Source: Chloroflexota bacterium
Lineage (GTDB): Bacteria > Chloroflexota > Dehalococcoidia > Lucifugimonadales > Lucifugimonadaceae
Direction of reading: 5' to 3'
NCBI GenBank assembly: GCA_027624075.1
Contig: JAQBUH010000002.1
Coordinates: 91,570-155,569 of the forward strand
DNA: 64,000 bases
The notes below the pieces were generated by a model, which made no database searches, was not told where the DNA came from, and was given only the letters and a program-made list of their open reading frames with translations. Both the position numbers and the translations under genes were made by a program. Below are positions 26,916 to 35,266 of the stretch, piece after piece. The stretch's first letter is position 1, and each line of letters opens with the position of its first letter.

Positions 26916-27881
26916 GTGCCTTCCTCAACTGATCTGCCTGGCCCGATTGGCCCAATTGGCCCGGCTGGCGAAAAAAAGCTGGTCGCAATAGTCGGCGCCA
27001 CCGCGTCCGGCAAGAGCGACGCCGCTGTGCTGATCGCACAGCGCTTCAACGGCGAGGTCGTAAACGCCGACTCACGCCTTTTCTATCGCGGGATGGAGAT
27101 CGGTACAGCGTCTCCGCCGGAGGAGACGCTTAACGCGGCGCCGCACCACCTTGTCGGGTTCCTGCGCCCGGACGACCCGTTCAACCTCGCCCAGTACCTG
27201 TTGTCTGCGACCGCGGCTATCTCCGGTATTCACTCCCGCGGCAGATTGCCGGTGGTCGCAGGCGGCACGGGCCAGTACGTGTGGGGGCTCCTGCAGGGCT
27301 GGCAGGTGCCGGAGGCGCCGCCTGACGCCGAACTGCGGGCAATGCTTGAACAGGAACTTGAGCAACTGGGTGTGGCCGCTTTATATGCCCGGCTTGAGGC
27401 GCTCGACCCTGACGTGGCGTCTGCCACAGACCGCAATAACCACAGGAGGTTGATCCGTGCGATAGAGCGCCTGTCCGCCGGAGCCACACGCGGCAACAGA
27501 GAGGCGAAAGACCCCGGTTACAACTCCATCGTGCTCGGACTTTTCGTCGAGCGGGCAGAGCTGCACCGGAGAATCGAGGTTCGCATTGACCGGATGCTGT
27601 CTGCCGGATGGATAGAAGAGGTGCGGCGGCTCATCAGCAGCGGGGTCGATCTCGCCTCACCCGCTATCTCGGCGATCGGATACAGGGAGATCGCAGCCTC
27701 ATTACGAGGCGAAATAACGCCAGACGAGGCGCGGGAACGTACAATTCACGCTACCAACAGGTTGGTGCGCCACCAGAACAACTGGTTCAAGCGGACCGAC
27801 CCCCGTATCGCCTGGATTGACGTGACAGATGGCAACCTGGAACGTGTGTTGGAGCCAGTAAGTCAATGGCTCCATGAGTGA
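26916..27881 (+). CDS. miaA: tRNA dimethylallyltransferase with a collagen-like leader
   Basis: It adds a dimethylallyl group to A37 of tRNAs. The 321-residue protein has the P-loop VGATASGKSD (26-35), NADSRLFYRGMEIGT, the catalytic VAGGTGQYVWGLLQG, and LGLFVERAELHRRIEVRIDRM. The central RLIRAIERLSAG is also present. The 20 residues before the P-loop contain GPIGPIGPAGEKK, a Gly-Pro-X run that MiaA proteins do not normally have. The start is GTG 26916, 19 bases after tpiA. Its stop overlaps an ATG for an extended dapF frame (ATGAGTGA). Confidence 0.93.
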   Translation: MPSSTDLPGPIGPIGPAGEKKLVAIVGATASGKSDAAVLIAQRFNGEVVNADSRLFYRGMEIGTASPPEETLNAAPHHLVGFLRPDDPFNLAQYLLSATAAISGIHSRGRLPVVAGGTGQYVWGLLQGWQVPEAPPDAELRAMLEQELEQLGVAALYARLEALDPDVASATDRNNHRRLIRAIERLSAGATRGNREAKDPGYNSIVLGLFVERAELHRRIEVRIDRMLSAGWIEEVRRLISSGVDLASPAISAIGYREIAASLRGEITPDEARERTIHATNRLVRHQNNWFKRTDPRIAWIDVTDGNLERVLEPVSQWLHE

Positions 27882-27978
27882 GCCGCCTCCGCCGGGATTT
27901 ACTCCCTGCCTGTCCCACCCGCCGCAGGGTCATCGCCAACAAGCTGACCGAGTAGTTCTCGAAGATTTGGACAAGAAG

Positions 27979-28851
27979 ATGCCGATTCCGTTCGCCAAGC
28001 TGCATGCGGCAGGCAACGACTACATAGCTATCGACGGTCGAGGCCTGGACCGCGACTGGGGTCAGCTTTCGCTGGAGATGAGCAAGCTCGCATTCGGAGT
28101 CGGCTCGGATGGCATTGTGCTGGTCCAGGAGCCGCGGGAACAGGCTGCGGCGAATGGGGCGCAGGTCCGCATGCGCGTCTACAACCCGGACGGCTCCGAG
28201 GCCGAGATGAGCGGAAACGGCATCAGGCTTTTCTCGAAGTTCGTCATCGACCGCAAGATCGCTTTGCCGGGACCGGGCGGGCTGATGGTCGAGACAGGCG
28301 GCGGCATCCGCACAGTCGTGCCTGCGATGGACGATGGAAAGATGGTTGCCGCAAGAGTGGCGATGGGCGTGCCGCAGTTCGAGCCGGCGAATATCCCGGT
28401 AGATGTCTCGTCGCTCGGAGGAGCCAGCCGCGTCTACGACTTTCCCCTTGAAGTAGGCGGCCGCACGCTCAAGATCACATGTCTGTCCGTCGGCAACCCG
28501 CACGCCGTGGCGTTCCCTGACGAGCCGGTTGAAAAATTTCCGCTGCTGGAGGTCGGGCCGCTTGTCGAGAGCCATCCCATGTTCCCGAACCGGATTAACT
28601 TCGAGATCGTGAACGTGCTCTCGCGTTCACGGATAAGGGCCCGCATCTTTGAACGCGGGGCGGGGGAGACGCTATCGTCAGGCACAGGCAGCACGGCGGC
28701 TGCGACGGCGGCGCGGGAGCACGGATTAGTGGATGACGAGGTGGAGGTTGTGGTCGATGGCGGCTTGCTGAAGATCTCGTGGGATAAGACCGGCGAGGCG
28801 TTCCTGGAAGGTCCCGCAGTCGAGGTGTTCGAGGGTGTCTGGCCGGGTTAG
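27979..28851 (+). CDS. dapF: Diaminopimelate epimerase-like protein with Ser/Ser active site
   Basis: The family converts LL- to meso-diaminopimelate using two cysteines. This 290-residue protein has the fold signatures FAKLHAAGNDYIAID, NPDGSEAEMSGNGIRLF, SVGNPHAV and FERGAGETLSSGTGSTAAA. Position 78, normally the first catalytic Cys (xCGNGxR), is Ser. Position 234, normally the second (ACGTG), is also Ser. ATG 27979 begins the homology. The frame is open back to ATG 27874, which overlaps the miaA stop and would add 35 unmatched residues. A DapL-type aminotransferase gene lies 730 bases downstream. Confidence 0.88.
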   Translation: MPIPFAKLHAAGNDYIAIDGRGLDRDWGQLSLEMSKLAFGVGSDGIVLVQEPREQAAANGAQVRMRVYNPDGSEAEMSGNGIRLFSKFVIDRKIALPGPGGLMVETGGGIRTVVPAMDDGKMVAARVAMGVPQFEPANIPVDVSSLGGASRVYDFPLEVGGRTLKITCLSVGNPHAVAFPDEPVEKFPLLEVGPLVESHPMFPNRINFEIVNVLSRSRIRARIFERGAGETLSSGTGSTAAATAAREHGLVDDEVEVVVDGGLLKISWDKTGEAFLEGPAVEVFEGVWPG

Positions 28852-28883
28852 GCTTCGCACATGACCGGCGCATTCAGCCATGG

Positions 28884-28913
28884 CGGACTGGGCGAACCGG
28901 GCAGGCCAGTCCG
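28884..28913. terminator. Hairpin between convergent dapF and lipoprotein genes
   Basis: CGGACTGG (28884-28891) pairs with CCAGTCCG (28906-28913) over a 14-base loop, in the 79-base convergent gap. There is no T-run, so intrinsic termination is uncertain. Confidence 0.35.
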
Positions 28914-28930
28914 GAAATACGGAGCTGACG

Positions 28931-29431
28931 CTAGTTCAGGCTCTCGATCAGACCCATGCACTCCGATAGCTGCACCTCGCAGAGCACCACGAGGTTGCCT
29001 GCGATGGCGTATGCGCCGTAGCTCGTCCGGGTGGCGCTGATGCCGCCCACCGCAAATGGCGCAGGTTTACCCCGCCCCGTCGCAACGTCAGCAGGGCCGG
29101 CGCCGTCTGCGACCGCAGAGTGGTGAGATGGATAGACCCTGATCTCGACGTCCCGCTGCTTGTAGAAGCCGTACCACGCGCTGACCGCGTTCGGCAGTGA
29201 CTCGGCGGACAACTCTCTCGACTGCTTCCACCCAGCGGCGATCAATTGATCGAGAGTGAAGGTGCTGTCCGGGTTGAGAACGGTGACCGGGTCTATCTGC
29301 GCGCCACCGGATGGAGATGCGGAGTCGTTAAGAGGTCCGGCGGCTTCAGGGGATTCCCCTGAGCCGCACGCGAACACTGCCGTAAAGATCAGCATAGCGG
29401 AGAATGTCGATAGAACTCGCACAGTGCTCAT
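28931..29431 (-). CDS. Predicted lipoprotein, unknown function
   Basis: This 166-residue protein starts with a lipoprotein signal: a basic start, hydrophobic MLIFTAVFA and the lipobox cysteine C22 followed by GSGES. A Ser/Pro/Gly-rich linker leads to a small domain with FTLDQLIAAGWKQ, AVSAWYGFYKQRDVEIRVYPS and AIAGNLVVLCEV, ending in two more cysteines. I do not recognise the family. ATG 29431 is chosen from the signal peptide; the same frame is open far upstream but there it is only antisense to dapL. A TATAAT box ends 9 bases before the ATG, so the mRNA may be leaderless. Confidence 0.75.
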   Translation of the reverse strand: MSTVRVLSTFSAMLIFTAVFACGSGESPEAAGPLNDSASPSGGAQIDPVTVLNPDSTFTLDQLIAAGWKQSRELSAESLPNAVSAWYGFYKQRDVEIRVYPSHHSAVADGAGPADVATGRGKPAPFAVGGISATRTSYGAYAIAGNLVVLCEVQLSECMGLIESLN

Positions 29432-29440
29432 GAGGAGACG

Positions 29441-29446
29441 ATTATA
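29441..29446 (-). promoter_or_regulatory. TATAAT -10 box of the lipoprotein gene
   Basis: A perfect TATAAT on the minus strand, 9 bases before ATG 29431. No good -35 is visible at normal spacing. Transcription would start 1-3 bases before the start codon. Confidence 0.4.
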
Positions 29447-29578
29447 GACCGGCAGGCGGACGGAGCCGGCGCTCAAGTGCAGGTACACTATCGACCCGCG
29501 AATTGAACAAACTCCGCCACGTCTGACACCACACAATCCATAGTCAACGGGTCCGCCGCGAGAACGCGAGAAAAAAAC

Positions 29579-30742
29579 ATGAAATTTGCCAGGAGAGTCG
29601 AAGAGCTTCCCCCGTACCTGTTTGTCGGCATCTCGCGCGCCATCGCCGCAAAAAAAGCGCAGGGGATAGACGTCATCTCGTTCGGCATAGGCGACCCGGA
29701 TATTCCAACGCCGGACGCCGTTCTCGACAGGCTGGAGCGTGCGCTCAGGAAGCCCGCGCATCACCGCTATCCGGAGTCTGAAGGACTGCCAGAGTTTCGT
29801 CAGGCGGTCGCCGGGTTCTACCGCCGGCGGTTCGGCGTTGAGCTCGATCCCGCGACCGAAGTGATCAACCTGATCGGCGCAAAGGAAGGCATAGCACACG
29901 CCTCTCTCTGCTTTATCGACCCCGGCGACATAGCGCTCGTGCCGGATCCCGCTTATCCGGTGTATCAGATCGGGACCATGTTCGCGGGCGGTACCAGCCA
30001 CTTTATTCCTCTCAAGGCCGAAAACGGCTGGCTGCCAAAGCTGGACGACATCCCAACAGATGTCGCGCGTGCGGCAAAGGTCCTGTGGCTGAACTACCCG
30101 AACAACCCTACTGGCGCGACTGCGACGCTCGAATTCTTCAACGAGGCGGTGCGCTTTGCGAAAGAGTTCGACATCGCGCTGCTTCACGACGCCTGTTACA
30201 CCGAGGTGACCTATGACGGATACGTCGCGCCTTCCATGATGCAGGCCGAGGGTGCGCGGGATGTCGCGATGGAGTTCCACAGCCTCTCCAAGACCGCAAA
30301 CATGACCGGCTGGCGAGTCGGGATGGCGGTCGGGAATTCCGAAATGGTCAACGCCCTGATGCGGGTCAAGTCCAACATCGACTCTGGGCTCTCACAGGCT
30401 GTGCAGGAGATGGGGATCGAGGCGCTCGACCTGGATCCTGAGTGGATTCGCCGGAACAACGAGGTCTACCGCAAGCGCAGAGACCGCGTCGTGGCGATCC
30501 TGAACGAGATCGGGATTGACGCCGTTGCGCCGAAGGCAGGACTCTACATCTGGGTGCCAACACCTGATGGCTACACCTCAGCCGGATTCGCCCAGAAGCT
30601 GCTGGACGAACGGGAGGTGGTGGTGACTCCAGGCAACGGCTACGGCCCTGCCGGCGAAGGCTACATTCGCCTGTCTTTGACCACTCCTGATGACCTGATC
30701 GACGAAGGCATTCGCCGCCTGAGTGGCTTCAAGCTCCGTTAG
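29579..30742 (+). CDS. dapL: LL-diaminopimelate aminotransferase
   Basis: This PLP enzyme turns tetrahydrodipicolinate directly into LL-DAP, skipping the acylated steps of lysine synthesis. The 387-residue chain has ISFGIGDPDIPTPD, HRYPESEGLPEFRQAVAGFY, VLWLNYPNNPTGA, LLHDACYTEVTYDG and the PLP-lysine segment EFHSLSKTANMTGWRVGMAVG, typical of DapL rather than general aspartate aminotransferases. ATG 29579 follows a GAGA-rich stretch. The closeness of dapF supports the DapL route, although the two genes are separated by the opposing lipoprotein gene. Confidence 0.88.
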   Translation: MKFARRVEELPPYLFVGISRAIAAKKAQGIDVISFGIGDPDIPTPDAVLDRLERALRKPAHHRYPESEGLPEFRQAVAGFYRRRFGVELDPATEVINLIGAKEGIAHASLCFIDPGDIALVPDPAYPVYQIGTMFAGGTSHFIPLKAENGWLPKLDDIPTDVARAAKVLWLNYPNNPTGATATLEFFNEAVRFAKEFDIALLHDACYTEVTYDGYVAPSMMQAEGARDVAMEFHSLSKTANMTGWRVGMAVGNSEMVNALMRVKSNIDSGLSQAVQEMGIEALDLDPEWIRRNNEVYRKRRDRVVAILNEIGIDAVAPKAGLYIWVPTPDGYTSAGFAQKLLDEREVVVTPGNGYGPAGEGYIRLSLTTPDDLIDEGIRRLSGFKLR

Positions 30743-30834
30743 TGGCGCCACACAGGGGCAGCGTATAGTCCTGCCGGAGTGACCGGAGTGTCAGTTGGTC
30801 GAAATCCCCCTTTAGCCGAACAGTAGTCCAGCAG

Positions 30835-32292
30835 TTGCGCTCTCCATTTTCGCCCAAACCAGGTGACGCCGTTGTCCGCCGGCCGCGCCAGTCCGAACTG
30901 GCCCCGGTCACGATACAGGTCGTGCCGCGAACCGTGACCGTCCGCGGCGCAACGTCACCGATGACGCTCGTCTACAGCTACTTCGCGTTCATCATCATCG
31001 GCGCAGTGCTGCTCATCCTGCCTTTCAGCAGCGAGACCGGCGAATTCACGGCGCCAATCGACGCCCTGTTCACGGCGACATCCGCCGCAACAGGCACGGG
31101 GCTGGTCCTTTTCGACACGGCAGACGCCTGGAGTTTCATCGGCGAGATCGAGCTGGCGGTCCTGATGTTCATCGGGGGCCTCGGGTTCATGACCGGCGCC
31201 GTAGTGCTCATTTTCATCGTCGGGCAGAAGGTGGGCCTTCAAGGGCAGCTCCTGCTCAGCGCCGGACTCGGAGAGAGCCAGCTTGAGCTGATAACGCGGC
31301 TCGCCAAGCGAATCATCATCATGGCGATCACCGTTCAGATCATCGGCGCTGTGCTCATCTTCCTCAGGTGGTACGTGTTCGGGACCGCATGGCCAGGGCT
31401 TACTCTCCCTGACGCGGTCTGGCAGAGCGTTTTCACATCAATCTCCGGGTTCAACAACGCGGGGTTCGATATCATCCCGGACGCTGCCGCAGGGGGGCCG
31501 AGCCTTGTCGGGTTTGGAAGTGATCAGGCAACGCTGGCGATCATCGGCGCACTGATATTGATGGGTTCCATCAGCTACACGAGCTTCAGCGACGCTATCA
31601 GGCGCCGGAGGTGGAGCAGGTTGCGGCTGGACACGAAACTGGTGTTCTCAGGCATGGCGCTAATGCTTCTGATCGGCTTCGTCGCGTTCATCGCCGCCGA
31701 GTGGTCAAACCCGGATACGATCGGTCAGGAGAGCGTCAACGGGAAGATAACCGAGAGCCTGTTCCACACCGTAAACCGTGCCTCAGGGTTCTCGACGATT
31801 GACTACGCCGAAATCCACGACAGCAATATCGCGGTAACCAGCGTGCTGATGTTCGTTGGAGGCGCCAGCGCCACCACAACAGCGGGGATCAAGGTCAGCA
31901 CGCTGATGGTGATCGTGTTCGCGGGTATTGCGGCTGTGCGTGGCAAAAGGCAGACACGCTCGTTCGGACGAGAGATCGCCAGTGCAATTGTCGTGCGCGC
32001 GTTCGCAGTCGCCATCTCAGCTGTGATCGGAATATTCTTTTTTCTATTCCTCCTGTTGCTGGTCCAACCTGAGCTCGACGAACGCGCTGCCATGTTCGAG
32101 ATTATCTCGGCGTTTGCCACGACCGGGTGGTCGGCTGGCGCGACTCCACAACTGAACTCGGCGGCCAGGGTTGTTGTGACCGTGGCGATGTTTGTCGGCC
32201 GGTTTGGGCCGTTTACAATCGCCCTGTTCATGTCCGAGCGCGCACGTGTGCAAAGCTTCCGGTTCCCGGTTGAGCAGGTGCGAATCGGTTGA
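30835..32292 (+). CDS. trkH: TrkH/KtrB-type potassium (or sodium-coupled) transporter subunit
   Basis: This membrane channel subunit imports K+. The 485-residue chain has the four pore-loop repeats of the SKT superfamily, each with a selectivity-filter glycine: TSAATGTGLVLF, SISGFNNAGFDI, VNRASGFSTID and FATTGWSAG, set among about eight to ten hydrophobic helices. The N-terminal 40 residues are a polar cytoplasmic tail. TTG 30835 is the earliest start; ATG 30961 (before TLVYSYF) is an alternative. The NAD-binding TrkA/KtrA partner is not adjacent. Confidence 0.9.
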   Translation: MRSPFSPKPGDAVVRRPRQSELAPVTIQVVPRTVTVRGATSPMTLVYSYFAFIIIGAVLLILPFSSETGEFTAPIDALFTATSAATGTGLVLFDTADAWSFIGEIELAVLMFIGGLGFMTGAVVLIFIVGQKVGLQGQLLLSAGLGESQLELITRLAKRIIIMAITVQIIGAVLIFLRWYVFGTAWPGLTLPDAVWQSVFTSISGFNNAGFDIIPDAAAGGPSLVGFGSDQATLAIIGALILMGSISYTSFSDAIRRRRWSRLRLDTKLVFSGMALMLLIGFVAFIAAEWSNPDTIGQESVNGKITESLFHTVNRASGFSTIDYAEIHDSNIAVTSVLMFVGGASATTTAGIKVSTLMVIVFAGIAAVRGKRQTRSFGREIASAIVVRAFAVAISAVIGIFFFLFLLLLVQPELDERAAMFEIISAFATTGWSAGATPQLNSAARVVVTVAMFVGRFGPFTIALFMSERARVQSFRFPVEQVRIG

Positions 32293-32399
32293 GCCGGGCC
32301 AGGAACTGCAAGTCCGGGTGATTCGGGCCGCTTGCGCTTCCGGTTTGCAGGTCTAGACTTCAATTACCAGTCCGATTCGACCAGAACACGGCGCTAGAC

Positions 32400-33569
32400 T
32401 TGCCCAGAAACCAGACTACATACTCAACCGGCCCGTCCCGGGAACGTGCCTGCCTGGTTGGCGCCAGGGTACGCCGGGACGACAGCGGCTGGACGCTGGA
32501 AGACTCGATTGACGAACTCGCTGAACTCGCCCGTGCCGCCGGCGCCAATCCGGTCGCACAGATAACGCAGTACCAGAACAGGCCATCGCCGACCTATCTG
32601 GGGGCGGGCAAACTCGATGAACTAAAGGAACTGATCAGCCTTCATCGCGTCGATACCGCAATCTTCGACGACGAGTTGACGCCGTCACAACAGAGAGCGC
32701 TGGAAGACCTGTTGAAGGTCAAGGTGATCGACCGCACGGCGCTGATCCTCGACGTATTCGCACAGCGCGCCCGGACACGCGAGGGCCAGTTGCAGATTCA
32801 GCTGGCGCAGACCGAGTACCTGCTGCCTCGCCTGGCAGGCCAGTGGTCTCACCTCGAGCGGCTCGGCGGCGGAGTTGGCACGAGAGGTCCCGGAGAGGCG
32901 CAGATCGAGACTGACCGCCGCCTGGTGAGGTCCAAGCTCTCCAGGGTCAAGAAGGAGATCGAGAAGGTCAAGTCTCAACGCAGCCAGCAGCGCCGTCGCC
33001 GCACTCGTGACGCGTTTTCCGTATCGCTTGTCGGCTATACGAATACCGGAAAGTCGGCGCTTTTCAACCGTCTCACCACTGGCGCCGTCGCCTCGCATGA
33101 CAGGCTGTTCGAGACTCTCGACACCACGACTCGCCAGCTGTTCTTGCATTCAGGGACGAAGGCCGCACTGTCCGACACCGTCGGGTTCATACACAAGCTT
33201 CCGCCGATTCTTGTCGCATCGTTCCGCGCGACTCTCGAAGAGGCGCACGAGGCGGATCTACTGCTGCATGTCGTCGATATCGGCAGCCACTATGCTTCCG
33301 AGCAAGTGCAGGTCGTGGATGATGTCCTGGCGGACATGGGGCTTGGCGAAACTCCCCGAATTCTGGTCCTAAATAAATGGGACCTTGTGGCCGCCTCACC
33401 GGATACTGTTGGCGCAGACTCTGTTTCCCTTGACCTGTTGCCGCAAGACGAGGTTGCTGTGCTTACGTCAGCAACCCAGGGCTGGGGAATTGAAGAGCTC
33501 CGGCAAGAGATCGACAACCAACTCAACGTGATGAAGGCGCAATCCGGGACGATACCGGCAGTGGGATGA
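32400..33569 (+). CDS. hflX: Ribosome-associated GTPase HflX
   Basis: This GTPase splits stalled or stressed ribosomes. The 389-residue protein has the HflX N-terminal domain (YLGAGKLDELKELI at 66-79, FDDELTPSQQRALED) and a glycine-rich linker GGGVGTRGPGEAQIETDRR. A basic coiled coil spans about 173-205, followed by the G domain: G1 GYTNTGKS (212-219), DTVGFIHKLP (G3) and NKWD (G4). The start appears to be TTG 32400. The 107-base gap before it contains no clear terminator for trkH. Confidence 0.93.
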   Translation: MPRNQTTYSTGPSRERACLVGARVRRDDSGWTLEDSIDELAELARAAGANPVAQITQYQNRPSPTYLGAGKLDELKELISLHRVDTAIFDDELTPSQQRALEDLLKVKVIDRTALILDVFAQRARTREGQLQIQLAQTEYLLPRLAGQWSHLERLGGGVGTRGPGEAQIETDRRLVRSKLSRVKKEIEKVKSQRSQQRRRRTRDAFSVSLVGYTNTGKSALFNRLTTGAVASHDRLFETLDTTTRQLFLHSGTKAALSDTVGFIHKLPPILVASFRATLEEAHEADLLLHVVDIGSHYASEQVQVVDDVLADMGLGETPRILVLNKWDLVAASPDTVGADSVSLDLLPQDEVAVLTSATQGWGIEELRQEIDNQLNVMKAQSGTIPAVG

Positions 33570-33603
33570 CCGCTCCGTCCGGACCCTGGGCTGCGCCAAC
33601 GGC

Positions 33604-33981
33604 ATGGACATTACCCAGGCGCAAACAGGACATTCCAGCATGTCATTCCCGTACGACCCGTTCCCACGAAGCCCGTTTTTCAGCTGTGAAGACAGTAGTT
33701 TCCGCATTGTAGACAAGACCCGTTTCTCACAGGTCGTCACCGGCAAAGAAGAGCCCTGGATGACGCTGTCGGTCGGGGACTTGAACGTGATGCACAGCCG
33801 GCCCGTGCGAGTGAAATCTCACCGGGATTTCTCCATCGAGATTGAGTGCGAAGACGGCTCGCTCAGGCTCGACATCGACTCTGAGTCGGCGCGCAAAGTC
33901 GACTCGGCCGGCAGAGAGTGGGTCTATCGCGGCGGACTCGAAGAGGCGAACGCCGGGATGGGCTGGATGCCGGTCAGCTAG
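33604..33981 (+). CDS. Small hypothetical protein
   Basis: This 125-residue protein of unknown family is acidic in its second half (FSIEIECEDGSLRLDID, then WVYRGGLEEANAGMGW). It has no signal peptide and no membrane segment. It follows hflX by 34 bases on the same strand and overlaps the 3' end of the convergent nitroreductase gene by 4 bases. ATG 33604 or ATG 33640 could be the start; neither has a strong ribosome site. Codon use looks like its neighbours, so I consider it real with moderate confidence. Confidence 0.55.
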   Translation: MDITQAQTGHSSMSFPYDPFPRSPFFSCEDSSFRIVDKTRFSQVVTGKEEPWMTLSVGDLNVMHSRPVRVKSHRDFSIEIECEDGSLRLDIDSESARKVDSAGREWVYRGGLEEANAGMGWMPVS

Positions 33982-34565
33982 GACGCCTTCCAGAGCTTTG
34001 CAACCTCGGCCAGAGGCTTGCGGTCGTTTGGCTTCTCCCTCGCCTGAAGGTCCTCAGGAAGCGTTGACGCCTCGCCCAGCCGTCCAATTGCCAGCCCCGC
34101 TATCACGTCGAACTCATCACGCGGCAGACTTAGCGTGTCATGCACGTCGTCGATGTTGATGCCTCCCATGGCGTGCGTGTACAGCCCCATCTTGTGCGCC
34201 TGAATGGCAATCGACATCCAGGCTGCGCCAGTATCGAACTGCCCTGTCCTGAGTACGCGGCCTTCGGCGCCGGCCTTGCGCGCCGCAATGAAGACGAGAA
34301 GAGGCGCCGCTGTCGCCCATGTCTGGTTGCCCGGACGTAGTAACGAGTTAAATATCTCTCGCTCAGGCCCGACCGTCGCATACAGGAACAGCCACGGCTG
34401 GGAGTTGCTCGATGACGGCGCCCACCTGGCAGCTTCAAACAGGGTGTCTATCTCAGTCTGAGAGAGCGGCTCTGGCGAAAAGGCACGCGTCGACCACCTT
34501 TTAAGGAACATTGGATCGACACCTGCCGCCTCAAGGCTCGGGGACCGGCCGATAGTCTGTGTCAT
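33978..34565 (-). CDS. Nitroreductase-family FMN oxidoreductase
   Basis: This 195-residue flavin reductase has the nitroreductase pattern: RWSTRAFSPEPLSQTEID (23-40), ARWAPSSSNSQPWLFLYA (46-63), AAPLLVFIAA, GAAWMSIAIQAHKMGLYTHAMGG and a late AGLAIGRLGEA. It likely reduces nitro compounds, quinones or enones with NAD(P)H. ATG 34565 faces a divergent MarR-family regulator 221 bases away. An inverted repeat lies between them, suggesting that regulator may control it. Confidence 0.9.
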   Translation of the reverse strand: MTQTIGRSPSLEAAGVDPMFLKRWSTRAFSPEPLSQTEIDTLFEAARWAPSSSNSQPWLFLYATVGPEREIFNSLLRPGNQTWATAAPLLVFIAARKAGAEGRVLRTGQFDTGAAWMSIAIQAHKMGLYTHAMGGINIDDVHDTLSLPRDEFDVIAGLAIGRLGEASTLPEDLQAREKPNDRKPLAEVAKLWKAS

Positions 34566-34653
34566 CTACTGTGCTCCCAACCGTAATTTGAATGAACCTT
34601 CGCCCTATCGTTCTCATAGTGGCAATGGGCCGGAACGCCCACGATCATGAGTA

Positions 34654-34670
34654 ACAGGCCTGATGCCTGT
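34654..34670. promoter_or_regulatory. Inverted repeat between nitroreductase and MarR genes (candidate operator)
   Basis: ACAGGC-CTGAT-GCCTGT is a perfect 6-5-6 inverted repeat in the divergent gap. It is flanked by a wider GTAAC (34651-34655) and GTTAC (34683-34687) pair. Length and symmetry fit a MarR dimer site. Confidence 0.4.
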
Positions 34671-34774
34671 GGACGGTCACAGGTTACAGCGGACTCGAGC
34701 GCCAGGGGCGAGGCGGCCCGAGGCTCACGTCTGGCCGACGCTGCTGTCAACCGGCGTTTCGACGCACGAATCTG

Positions 34775-34780
34775 TAGAAT
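34775..34780 (+). promoter_or_regulatory. Candidate -10 box (TAGAAT) of the MarR gene
   Basis: TAGAAT ends 6 bases before ATG 34787, implying an almost leaderless transcript. GGAG at 34782-34785 is too close to the ATG to be a good ribosome site. No convincing -35 is seen. Confidence 0.3.
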
Positions 34781-34786
34781 CGGAGT

Positions 34787-35266
34787 ATGACGACTCGACC
34801 AGACAGTGCGCGGCTTGATGTGTTCGGCCGGTTTCTCCGGGCGCACCAGCAGGTCTCTGAGGCGCTAAACAGAAACCTGCTGCAAGAGCGTGGCATCTCA
34901 CTGCCCTGGTACGACGTCCTGCTTCAGCTTTCCGCCTCCGGCGAAGACAGACTTCGACTGCAGGACCTTGCCGACCGCGTTCTGTACTCCCGCTCCGGCC
35001 TCACGCGGCTGATTGACCGTATGGAGAAGGCCGGGCTGGTGTGCCGGGAGCCGTGCGCAGATGACAGGCGAGGCACTTTTGCGGTGCTGACGCCGGCTGG
35101 TAAACGCGAGTTGCGCCGTGCGGCTCCGACGCATCTTCGCGGCATCGAGGAGCACTTTTTCTCGAAACTCTCAGAAGACGAGATCGCTCTCCTGGGCAGA
35201 GCGATGGGCAGAGTGCTGGAAGGCACGCGTTGCGCTAGCCAGGATCTTGCCGGCGCAGTGCGGTAG
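34787..35266 (+). CDS. MarR-family transcriptional regulator
   Basis: This 159-residue winged-helix repressor-type protein has the family helices RFLRAHQQVSEALNRNLLQERG, the recognition region LRLQDLADRVLYSRSGLTRLIDRMEKAGLV (about 62-91) and the wing EPCADDRRGTFAVLTPAGKREL. A C-terminal dimerisation helix covers 115-148. It is divergent from the nitroreductase, the usual arrangement for a MarR protein controlling a detoxification enzyme. The ligand is unknown. The convergent NadD-like gene overlaps its end by 32 bases. Confidence 0.9.
   Translation: MTTRPDSARLDVFGRFLRAHQQVSEALNRNLLQERGISLPWYDVLLQLSASGEDRLRLQDLADRVLYSRSGLTRLIDRMEKAGLVCREPCADDRRGTFAVLTPAGKRELRRAAPTHLRGIEEHFFSKLSEDEIALLGRAMGRVLEGTRCASQDLAGAVR

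Noticed and set aside
29432..30280. Long minus-strand reading frame continuous with the lipoprotein gene
   Set aside because: It is antisense to dapL, shows no family features, and the lipoprotein signal peptide with its own -10 box begins only at 29431.
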